This document shows, piece after piece, positions 22,826 through 29,395 of a DNA stretch of 37,822 bases (positions within the stretch are counted from its first letter, which is position 1; each line of letters starts with the position of its first letter). Origin of the DNA: Candidatus Anammoxibacter sp. (GTDB lineage: Bacteria; Planctomycetota; Brocadiia; Brocadiales; Anammoxibacteraceae). The DNA is taken from NCBI GenBank assembly GCA_021777105.1, contig JAIQZQ010000120.1, forward strand, positions 1 to 37,822. Reading direction: 5' to 3'. The notes beneath the pieces are model-generated. The model saw only the letters and a program-made list of their open reading frames with translations, ran no database searches and was not told the DNA's origin. The position numbers were made by a program, and so were the translations under genes.

Positions 22826-22895
22826 ACCAACAAATTTTATATTAATTTTTGTATAACAAATTAAGGGAAACCGCCCCTTAAAAGGAGGATTAAAA

Positions 22896-23375
22896 ATGGC
22901 TTGTGTCGAAACAAAAATAAACGCAAAAGCTTCTGTTAACCGCGTATGGGAAGTTATGTCAAACTATGGAGACGTCCACCTATACCATCCAAAGGTTAAA
23001 AGCTCGCCTGTTTTAAGCAAAAATGTTAAGGGCGTTGGAGCAATACGGCGTTGCGAATTCTATGATAATTCAAGCGTTGTTGAGAAGGTTACAAACTGGA
23101 ACGAAGGCAGATCAATCTCCGTGGTTTTATCTGAAATGTCGTCAATGCCCCTTAAAAAAGCTAACGCGACTATACAGGTAGAGGCAGTTGATTTAACCAC
23201 ATCACTGCTCTCCATAGATATGACCTTTGATGTCAAATACGGCCCACTTGGCTGGATGATGGGCAAGTTAATGATCAGGCCAATGATGAAAAAAATGTTT
23301 ACCAACGTATTAAAAGGCCTTGAATACCATGCCGTAACCGGCAAGGCCGTAGAGACCCGCGTGCCCGAAATGTAG
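22896..23375 (+). CDS. SRPBCC (START/polyketide-cyclase-like) protein
   Basis: 159 residues. MACVETKINAKASVNRVWEV followed by MSNYGDVHLYHPKVKSS is the standard N-terminal helix-grip entry. GVGAIRRCEFYD, EKVTNWNEGRSISVV and a long C-terminal helix (MMKKMFTNVLKGLEYHAVTG) complete the fold. Such proteins hold a hydrophobic ligand in a cavity; the ligand here is unknown. There is a very strong ribosome-binding site (AAAAGGAGGATTAAAA). It lies downstream of tetR and its second operator and upstream of an AhpD-like gene, so it is likely part of a small TetR-controlled detoxification or redox unit, which is inference. Confidence 0.88.
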   Translation: MACVETKINAKASVNRVWEVMSNYGDVHLYHPKVKSSPVLSKNVKGVGAIRRCEFYDNSSVVEKVTNWNEGRSISVVLSEMSSMPLKKANATIQVEAVDLTTSLLSIDMTFDVKYGPLGWMMGKLMIRPMMKKMFTNVLKGLEYHAVTGKAVETRVPEM

Positions 23376-23389
23376 ACTGGCTTATCTTT

Positions 23390-23419
23390 GTTGGTTCAAT
23401 GTCTCCGACTTGAACCAAC
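23390..23419. terminator. Hairpin after the SRPBCC gene
   Basis: GTTGGTTCAA (23390-23399) and TTGAACCAAC (23410-23419) form a perfect 10-bp stem 14 bp after the stop codon. A longer version of the same hairpin is at 24261-24296. It probably ends or stabilises the SRPBCC transcript; no T-tract follows. Confidence 0.45.
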
Positions 23420-23435
23420 CGCGCGGTGATTGTTA

Positions 23436-23493
23436 ACGGCACTGGCATCCTGCCTGTGATCAATTAAAACACAGGCAAGGATGCCTGTGCCGT
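23436..23493. repeat. GGCACAGGCATCC double-hairpin repeat
   Basis: ACGGCACTGGCATCCTGCC, then TGTGATCAATTAAAACACAG and GCAAGGATGCCTGTGCCGT form one long stem of about 25 bp between two genes on the same strand. Complete relatives are at 25701-25758 and 26377-26430, and a half is at 18746-18775. It is likely a dispersed repeat that can also terminate transcription. Confidence 0.7.
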
Positions 23494-23556
23494 TATTTAT
23501 ATGGATTTTTAAAATCGAACAATTAACTTTTTAATTAAAAACCAAGGAGCTATATT

Positions 23557-24093
23557 ATGGCAAGAATTAAACCTGTAGACGTTAATAATGTTTCCGATGA
23601 AGTAAAAGCGATATTTACGGAGATTGAAGGGGCTTTCGGCATGGTTCCCAATCTGTTTAAGACCTCGGCTCACTTCCCTTTGCTGCTGAAAACAAATTGG
23701 GAAAAAGTAAAGGCGGTTATGATGGGGGGCCGCCTGTCCAGAAAAGTGAAAGAGACAATCGCCGTGCTTGTTTCAACCGATAACAGCTGTCAATACTGCG
23801 CCGGCGCGCACACCATGATGTTGAAATCTATTGGGGTAACCGACAAGGAGCTTGAAAACATTAATAACGCAAACCTTTCCGATGCGGGATTCAGCGAGAA
23901 GGAGACCGCCCTTATTCTGTTTGCTCAAAAAGCAAACAACAATCCAAACCGTATACCCGATCAGGATTTTCAAGATCTTACAAAACTCGGAGCCAACGAA
24001 GCTGAAATTGTTGAAGCCCTTGGGGCCATGGAACTCTTTACCGCATTTAACAAATTTATCGATTCACTGGCAATTGATATGGATTTTAAGTAG
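23557..24093 (+). CDS. Carboxymuconolactone-decarboxylase-family (AhpD-like) protein
   Basis: 178 residues. NSCQYCAGAHTMMLKSIG carries the CxxC redox pair followed by the conserved His three residues later, as in AhpD-like peroxidase-associated proteins. GGRLSRKVKETIAVLVS, the preceding helix, has the usual conserved Glu. The second half (GFSEKETALILFAQK and NEAEIVEALGAMELFTAFNK) also matches the family. It would reduce hydroperoxides or disulfides using a thiol relay. A good ribosome-binding site (AAGGAGCTATATT) precedes it. It lies downstream of the SRPBCC gene on the same strand. Confidence 0.92.
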   Translation: MARIKPVDVNNVSDEVKAIFTEIEGAFGMVPNLFKTSAHFPLLLKTNWEKVKAVMMGGRLSRKVKETIAVLVSTDNSCQYCAGAHTMMLKSIGVTDKELENINNANLSDAGFSEKETALILFAQKANNNPNRIPDQDFQDLTKLGANEAEIVEALGAMELFTAFNKFIDSLAIDMDFK

Positions 24094-24116
24094 AGGCGGC
24101 CCGGATAAACCGGGCA

Positions 24117-24174
24117 AGTAATCAGTAATCAGTAATCAGTGATTGGTGATTGGTGATTGGTGTTTGGTGATCAG
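24117..24174. repeat. Heptamer tandem repeats
   Basis: Three units of TAATCAG are followed by about four units of GATTGGT and a degenerate tail TTTGGTGATCAGTT. The two blocks are loosely related (AATCAGT / GATTGGT), so the array can also pair with itself. It lies 23 bp after the AhpD-like stop codon. Confidence 0.7.
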
Positions 24175-24192
24175 TTCGGGAAAATATCCACG

Positions 24193-24245
24193 CTCGTTAC
24201 AAAGCGGGAGCCTTGTAACGCATTGTGCGGCGAGGCTCCGCCTCG
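24193..24245. repeat. Single arm of element E
   Basis: CTCGTTACAAAGCGGGAGCC, then TTGTAACG and CGAGGCTCCGCCTCG form the two hairpins of the family described at 13691-13950, in the same order. No inverted partner follows nearby. Confidence 0.6.
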
Positions 24246-24260
24246 AATATGTCAACTGCG

Positions 24261-24296
24261 CCTGTTGGTTCAAGTCTCATGACTTGAGCCAACAGG
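24261..24296. terminator. Strong hairpin between convergent gene ends
   Basis: CCTGTTGGTTCAAGTC, loop TCAT, GACTTGAGCCAACAGG: a 16-bp stem with one mismatch. It sits between the AhpD-like gene and hicA, which converge. It is related to the smaller hairpin at 23390-23419. Bidirectional terminator or repeat. The rest of the gap to 24431 has nothing recognisable. Confidence 0.5.
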
Positions 24297-24431
24297 AGAC
24301 AAGTAATAAGTAAAAATGCATGAATAAGATCTACTGGAATATTAACAAAACTCCTGTTTCTCGTATAGCGCTTCAAACGACACGAAACAAGAGTTTTTCA
24401 GGCAAGCGCTTTCATCCCATGTTATTTATTT

Positions 24432-24659
24432 CTATTTTGTTAATAGATAGAAATATTCTTCCCTTGTCATCCCGGCCGTCCTTAGATTGTTTTTAATTAT
24501 AAATACCGGAACATCTTTCCAGTCAGGTATCACAACAGGCCTGGCGACTCCGGTTTTTGAATAAATAAAATGATCGCCTTCGATCCTTACACATCTAAAT
24601 CCCGCTTTTTCAAATATTTTTTTTAGTTGTTTTGCGGATATTGGCGTTATTTTAGGCAT
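24432..24659 (-). CDS. hicA: HicA toxin (mRNA interferase)
   Basis: 75 residues. ISAKQLKKIFEKAGFRCVRI then EGDHFIYSK is the dsRBD-like HicA fold with the catalytic His in GDH. VVIPDWKDVPVFIIKNNLRT and AGMTREEY complete it. It cleaves translated mRNA when free of HicB. The start is one base after the hicB stop. At 75 aa it is slightly longer than many HicA proteins. No degeneration is seen, so it should be functional. Confidence 0.9.
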   Translation of the reverse strand: MPKITPISAKQLKKIFEKAGFRCVRIEGDHFIYSKTGVARPVVIPDWKDVPVFIIKNNLRTAGMTREEYFYLLTK

Positions 24660-24660
24660 T

Positions 24661-24927
24661 TTACATTGAACTTACTAATTCGGTAGCAACAAGTTTCGGC
24701 GGCTGCCATCTGCCGTCTAAATCTTTTTTATAACCGGACTCTTCAAGGATATCTTCAAGAGTTCCCATTTTCTCCGCCTCTTCAATAAACAGTTTAACTG
24801 CGGTTTTAAGCATCTCTTTTGCATGATCAACTGTTTTGCCGCAACTTGAAACGTCAAGTTCCGGGCAATAAGCAACATAAGCTTTGCCCTCTTCAAAAAC
24901 AATAATATCATAATCAATTGGTATCAT
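24661..24927 (-). CDS. hicB: HicB antitoxin
   Basis: 88 residues. YDIIVFEEGKAYVAYCPELD, then VSSCGKTVDHAKEMLKTAVK and LFIEEAEKMG is the partial RNase-H-like HicB fold that caps HicA. The C-terminal part (EDILEESGYKKD) has no obvious ribbon-helix-helix or HTH, so its DNA-binding role is uncertain. Here the antitoxin precedes the toxin in the operon. A moderate ribosome-binding site (AGAGG) lies upstream. The promoter should lie in 24928-25186. Confidence 0.88.
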   Translation of the reverse strand: MIPIDYDIIVFEEGKAYVAYCPELDVSSCGKTVDHAKEMLKTAVKLFIEEAEKMGTLEDILEESGYKKDLDGRWQPPKLVATELVSSM

Positions 24928-25186
24928 AACGAACCTCTTTCCGAATCCTTAATTTCCTTTTATATTTATTTAACAGTCAATTATTATTACTTACTTGTTT
25001 ATATGCGTCAACGGCAAAATAGGAGAACTGTGAAAATTTTGATATAAAAAAATACGTAACAGTATAATTTAACAGTTCAAAATTGCCGCGATTCAGGATT
25101 GTTTGACGTGTTTATGCAGCCATCGAATCGTAATAAAACTTCGGTTTGGTTATGAAATTGGGCAAGAAACTCCGGTTTTCCGCAAC
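24928..25186. other. Upstream region of hicBA
   Basis: AT-rich. On the minus strand a TTGACT lies about 50 bp upstream of the hicB start, but no matching -10 at proper spacing is seen. CTGTGAAAATT...AACAGT patches could be operator half sites. No gene is visible. Confidence 0.3.
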
Positions 25187-25188
25187 CG

Positions 25189-25610
25189 CTCGTTACAAGG
25201 CTCCTGCCCTTATCGTTACCCATAAATGTAATCTGGACATTTAAGAGCCGGAAAATAAATTAAAATTTATTCAATTATGCCCTGAAAGGGCTACTTATAC
25301 TAGCCCAGGGTAAGCGAATGCGCCACCCTGGGTTAAAATGCAACAACAATATTTTCCCTGAAAGGGATAAATAAATAGTTGACGAAACTCCTGTATCGGC
25401 AAACGTGACACATTGTAATTGATTACTGTTTAAATAACCCCTTCAGGGTTAAATATGTGGGCTCATTGTACCCAGGGTGGCGCATTCGCTTACCCTGGGC
25501 TAATATATTCTTGCCCTTTCAGGGCGTTCTAAATGTATATCTGTTATTATTTTTTACAATGTACTGCGTTTATTTATGGGTAACGATTAGGGCAGGAGCC
25601 TTGTAACGAG
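25189..25610. mobile_element. Element A copy 2 inside a perfect long palindrome
   Basis: The core element (25208-25591) has ends CCTTATCGTTACCCATAAAT and ATTTATGGGTAACGATTAGG and the same internal hairpins as copy 1, in the opposite orientation. Here the flanks are not direct repeats but inverted ones: CTCGTTACAAGGCTCCTGC on the left and GCAGGAGCCTTGTAACGAG on the right. The terminal inverted repeat is thus extended to about 39 bp. It may have arisen by recombination between two element E arms. Confidence 0.72.
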
Positions 25611-25700
25611 TAAACACGCCAAGCAGGGGCTTGGTAACCGGATCAATCGTTTGCTGGATGTTATCTGGTTGGATCGCTTTTAATAAATCAATATATAATA

Positions 25701-25758
25701 ACGGCACAGGCATCCTGCCTGTGTTTCAATTGATCACAGGCAAGGATGCCTGTGCCAC
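25701..25758. repeat. GGCACAGGCATCC double-hairpin repeat
   Basis: GGCACAGGCATCCTGCCTGT, then GTTTCAATTGATC and ACAGGCAAGGATGCCTGTGC form a long near-perfect stem just before the 196-aa gene. Same family as 23436-23493 and 26377-26430. The gene is thus bracketed by two copies of this repeat. Confidence 0.7.
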
Positions 25759-25776
25759 TTAAAATAGGGGGGGGTA

Positions 25777-26367
25777 ATGGGCATTGAATTAAATTTTGTT
25801 AATAACTCCGGGGGAAGCCCGGAGATTGTGGTTTTTCAGAAAAATACAGCCACGGCGCTTAAGGTTATTAAAGATTTAGAGCCGGGCCATAGCCGTGTTT
25901 TTACATTTCCAACAGAGTTGAAGATTGATCTAAGCGACGAAGAGGATACTTTTGCGCCGGAGATGCCGATTGAAATTGGGCAGATGGTTCACGTGTCGAT
26001 GAATGAGAGCGATGATGTGTTGATTCGCAAGCTTGATGCGCCGAAACCCGGAGACATTGAGGTTGTGAACGACCTCAAAAACTTCTCTATAAATGCGGCT
26101 ATTTCATTGTCGGGTAAAGTCCTGGACTTAAAAGAGATTATCGCGCCCGGACAAAAAGCGGTGTTTCAATTTAAACCGGTTATGGTTGTTGGGATTGCTC
26201 AAAATGCCGAGATTGGCAATGCTTTAAGCGATGATGTTTTGCCGAAAATAAATTGCGAGTTTCCATTGTCGGGCATTGCGTCGGCTGATATTGTTATGAC
26301 CGGCGGAGGAGGCGGAAGCGGGGCCGGCAAGTATGAGTTTAGGCTTGAAAAAGTGGTTGGTGTCTAA
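25777..26367 (+). CDS. Unrecognised beta-rich protein (196 aa)
   Basis: 196 residues with no signal peptide. It opens MGIELNFVNNSGGSPEIVVF followed by QKN, and many short hydrophobic strands separated by turns suggest a beta-sandwich. Two halves look loosely alike (VKNNS/FNF near the start; VVNDLKNFSINAAISLSGK from residue 95). A GGGGGSGAG loop precedes the last strands YEFRLEKVVG. Proteins with a similar 'NFVNNSG..VVFQKN' opening occur, as I recall, as uncharacterised proteins in other bacteria. Function unknown. There is an excellent ribosome-binding site (AGGGGGGGG). It is convergent with the MoxR operon. Confidence 0.8.
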   Translation: MGIELNFVNNSGGSPEIVVFQKNTATALKVIKDLEPGHSRVFTFPTELKIDLSDEEDTFAPEMPIEIGQMVHVSMNESDDVLIRKLDAPKPGDIEVVNDLKNFSINAAISLSGKVLDLKEIIAPGQKAVFQFKPVMVVGIAQNAEIGNALSDDVLPKINCEFPLSGIASADIVMTGGGGGSGAGKYEFRLEKVVGV

Positions 26368-26376
26368 ATAAATAGT

Positions 26377-26430
26377 GGCACAGGCATCCTTGCCTGTGTT
26401 TCAATTGATCACAGGCAGGATGCCTGTGCC
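26377..26430. terminator. GGCACAGGCATCC double hairpin between convergent genes
   Basis: GGCACAGGCATCCTTGCCTG, then TGTTTCAATTGATCACAGGC and AGGATGCCTGTGCC form one stem of about 22 bp between the 196-aa gene and the last gene of the VWA operon. It belongs to the repeat family at 23436 and 25701. Its place suggests bidirectional termination. Confidence 0.6.
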
Positions 26431-26463
26431 ATTGATAAAATCATGCCTTACTCGCGCCAAAAC

Positions 26464-29175
26464 CTATTGGCGAATCCTTAATGCAATATCCGCCACTAAC
26501 ATTGCAAGGGCGAATGGGATTAAAAATTGCGCAAGGGAGTTCATCTTAGATGTTGTTTCCGTGTTTAGGGCTATTTCGTTAATGTCCGGCATATATTTGC
26601 CGCCGGTTATTTCCGCCACTTCTTTTAACATATCCACATTGGTAATCTTTGCGCCGGTGTCAAACGGCAGCTCGGGTTTTAGTTTTGGTATTACAAGGCC
26701 TTTTGTCTTTCTGCTTAACATCTTTCCATTGCGAGACAAAACAACGGTTGTAAAGTAGGCTCCCGGTTCCGTTTCATTCAAAGGGCTGATATAGCTTTTA
26801 GGGCCGATTTGACGCAACAGCAGCTCTTTGTTGCCGTCCTTGTCCATGTTTGGCGCGGCTGTATCCTGAATTTGACCTGTTTTGCGTAAAAGAATTTTTA
26901 GATCCATTGGGGCTTGTTTGCTTTTTTCGCCATTCCCGCTGTTGTCGAAAAGCTCATCTTTGTGGAATGACTCTACAAAAAGGTGGGGAACATTGTCAAC
27001 CATTTCAACCTTTGCCGAGTAGTCGGACTCCGGTATCTCATTCATAGACCATCTAAGCGCCTGAGACCAGAACTTGTTAAATTTAATCCATTTGATCCAT
27101 TTTGACGACCAACGCGCCTCGGCGTCGGCAGTGTATGCGATTGTCTTGCCCAGGCCGTAACGCCAATTGGAAAGTATGGGGTCTGCTTTGCCGCGGGCTT
27201 CTGAAATGAGCGAGGTTTCCGCTCCCTGTCTGGATGTGACGAGGGAATACCCTCGAAGAGGCGGGAGCTGCGCTTGTGAAATGTTTTTAAGTATCTTGCT
27301 GTCGGCTATTTTTGTGGGGTGGAATACCTCTTCGTGAATGTCCGTCTTTGAAAGGCTGTCTTCAACATCTTTAACAATCAATTTCGGCAACTGGGCAACA
27401 TCGTCAACTTTGTAAAACCGGCCGCCCGTCCTTCCCGCTATATCTTTTAACAAATTGGTGTTAACAAACCACCTGCCTATGGCTATGGTTGATATTGAGA
27501 TATTGTTTTGTTTGAACGATTTTATTAACGCCTCTTTATTATAGTAAAGAAACTCTGTGTTGCCGTCTGAAAGTAAGATGACGTGGTTCGTCTTTGACCC
27601 TGAATTTATAATGTTCAGGTACGCCGTCTTTAAAGCCGGAAATATGTTTGTGCCGCCTCCTGGGTAAAGTTTGCTCAACTGTCCAATAAGGGTAACCTTT
27701 ACGGCGGGGACGGGCCGCAAGTCCTGAATAGTGTATGGCACGCTGTCAAAAGCTATTATGCCGAGTTTATCGTTTCCCTTAAGTTGGTCAACTAATTTTA
27801 ACGCCGCCTTTTTTGCGAACGTCATCTTTTTGCCTTGCATGCTGGCGGATTTGTCGATCACCATCATTAGCGCTAAACGGTATCTCTCCTTTTTTCTTTT
27901 ATGCTCGCCTCCCAGCATTTTTACAGGCAATATTCTTTCAATCGGCGTGCCGGAATAACCGCCCTGGATAAAACTGTTTTCACCGCCCAGCATTACGAAA
28001 CCTCCTCCAAAATCTCTAACGTATCTTTCAATTATGTCCATTTGCTCCTCTTTTATCATTGATTTAGAGACGTTTGAAAAAATAACGCTTTTGTAGAGCT
28101 GCATGTCCATTAAGGTGTCCGGAAGTTGATCGGGAGTGGCGACTTCAACATCAATGCCTCTCTCTTTAAGGGCGTCGGGCAGAAACAGCTTGCGGCCTTC
28201 TTTGCCGTTTACATAAAGAATTTTTGATTTGCCGGTTATAATTACGGGGTTGACTATGCTTTTTTCCTCAATATCGACTTTGTCGTTTGATTCCAGTATG
28301 GTTTCAAACCTGACAAACCCTTTTTTTTTCGGCCTGAATCTGACTTTGTAAACATTCAGACCGGGCAAAAGGTTTGACGCCCACTGTTTAAACAGGGCGG
28401 GTTTGGCCGACCCTTCAAACTTGCCTAAAAAAAGTTTTAAATTGCCGTTAACAATTGAGGGGTTTTTGTTTTCAACAACTATCTTTATCTCCGCTGTTTT
28501 GCCTATTGGTATTTCATCCGGTATGACTACTTTTTGCAGAGTTATCTTGTTCTCTGAAGCTGTTTTAGGCGGGCTTGCAGTGAATATTCTTACATTTTCA
28601 TTTTTTGCCAGCATTGCTGCTTTCTTGACGTCGCCAAAGTTCTCGTTGCCGTCCGTAAGCAGTACAAGCCTTTTTGCCGCTCCTTTTTTAAATCCGCCTA
28701 ATGAGCTTACAATTGCGTTTTCAATGTTTGTCCTGCCCGCGCCCAGACTTGTCGTCCCGTTGCCGGCTATTGGCAATGCCGCGATATGTTCTCCGCTTTT
28801 GTCAATGTTGAGCAGGGTTGATTCGTATATGGATTGAGAACGGAGTGAAAATAGGCCCAATTGTCTATTAGTCTTTTTATCCAGTGTAGCGTCAACCTCT
28901 TTTACGTAATTGTCCATCCATTGTTTGCCGGTTTCGTCGATACTGTCGGACATGTCTACCATGTATCCGACATTTAAATCTTTTTGACTTATTTCAACCA
29001 GGCTTAGGCCGGACAAAACCATAACAACCGCGGCAAAAAGCAGGGACCTGCAAAACGCTGAAACAACTATTCTCCAGGCCGGCAGCTTTTTAACGCCTAA
29101 AATTGCGACCAGCCAAAAGACGGGTATGCAATACAGCAGTTTTAAAAATTCAGGATGTGTAAATATATAATTCAT
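26464..29175 (-). CDS. Membrane protein with two VWA domains and a glutamine-amidotransferase-like domain
   Basis: 903 residues. N-terminal TM pair (LLYCIPVFWLVAILGV and SLLFAAVVMVLSG). First VWA domain: VGYMVDMSDSIDE, an intact DxSxS metal site, then LVLLTDGNENFGDV. A beta-rich section (about 210-310) and a GATase1-like fold follow (ILYVNGKEGRKLFL, then FGGGFVMLGGENSFIQGGYS). Second VWA: MMVIDKSASMQGKK, then VILLSDGNTEF. A C-terminal TM (LAQFLIPFALAMLVADI) ends it. It is the last gene of the MoxR operon. Such proteins are thought to bind or present substrates to MoxR-type ATPases at the membrane. The large periplasmic part is unusual in carrying two intact metal sites. Confidence 0.88.
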   Translation of the reverse strand: MNYIFTHPEFLKLLYCIPVFWLVAILGVKKLPAWRIVVSAFCRSLLFAAVVMVLSGLSLVEISQKDLNVGYMVDMSDSIDETGKQWMDNYVKEVDATLDKKTNRQLGLFSLRSQSIYESTLLNIDKSGEHIAALPIAGNGTTSLGAGRTNIENAIVSSLGGFKKGAAKRLVLLTDGNENFGDVKKAAMLAKNENVRIFTASPPKTASENKITLQKVVIPDEIPIGKTAEIKIVVENKNPSIVNGNLKLFLGKFEGSAKPALFKQWASNLLPGLNVYKVRFRPKKKGFVRFETILESNDKVDIEEKSIVNPVIITGKSKILYVNGKEGRKLFLPDALKERGIDVEVATPDQLPDTLMDMQLYKSVIFSNVSKSMIKEEQMDIIERYVRDFGGGFVMLGGENSFIQGGYSGTPIERILPVKMLGGEHKRKKERYRLALMMVIDKSASMQGKKMTFAKKAALKLVDQLKGNDKLGIIAFDSVPYTIQDLRPVPAVKVTLIGQLSKLYPGGGTNIFPALKTAYLNIINSGSKTNHVILLSDGNTEFLYYNKEALIKSFKQNNISISTIAIGRWFVNTNLLKDIAGRTGGRFYKVDDVAQLPKLIVKDVEDSLSKTDIHEEVFHPTKIADSKILKNISQAQLPPLRGYSLVTSRQGAETSLISEARGKADPILSNWRYGLGKTIAYTADAEARWSSKWIKWIKFNKFWSQALRWSMNEIPESDYSAKVEMVDNVPHLFVESFHKDELFDNSGNGEKSKQAPMDLKILLRKTGQIQDTAAPNMDKDGNKELLLRQIGPKSYISPLNETEPGAYFTTVVLSRNGKMLSRKTKGLVIPKLKPELPFDTGAKITNVDMLKEVAEITGGKYMPDINEIALNTETTSKMNSLAQFLIPFALAMLVADIALRIRQ

Positions 29176-29247
29176 TTATTTAATAGTAAAGTGGTTTCCG
29201 TTTTAAATCGTTTGGCTCCAAGTGCTTATGTCAAAATGGCATTTTTT

Positions 29248-29322
29248 GGAGTTAATTAACCGTGTTAATTTTATAATATACAAATTGTATAGTTTTTAAC
29301 ATTAACACGGTTAATGTACTCC
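29248..29322. repeat. Inverted repeat inside the VWA operon
   Basis: GGAGTTAATTAACCGTGTTA (29248 on) and its inverse ending at 29322 share a perfect 15-bp core, ATTAACCGTGTTAAT, at 29255-29269 and 29301-29315. The outer GGAGT/ACTCC also match. It lies in the 220-bp gap between the BatA-like gene and the last gene. It may be a regulatory or mRNA-processing hairpin or a small mobile repeat. No consensus promoter was seen. Confidence 0.6.
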
Positions 29323-29395
29323 ATATTCAGCCCTTCGAGCTTTAAATTAAAAAAATCAGCCGAAGGCGTTAATTAAATTTATCAATATGCAATTA

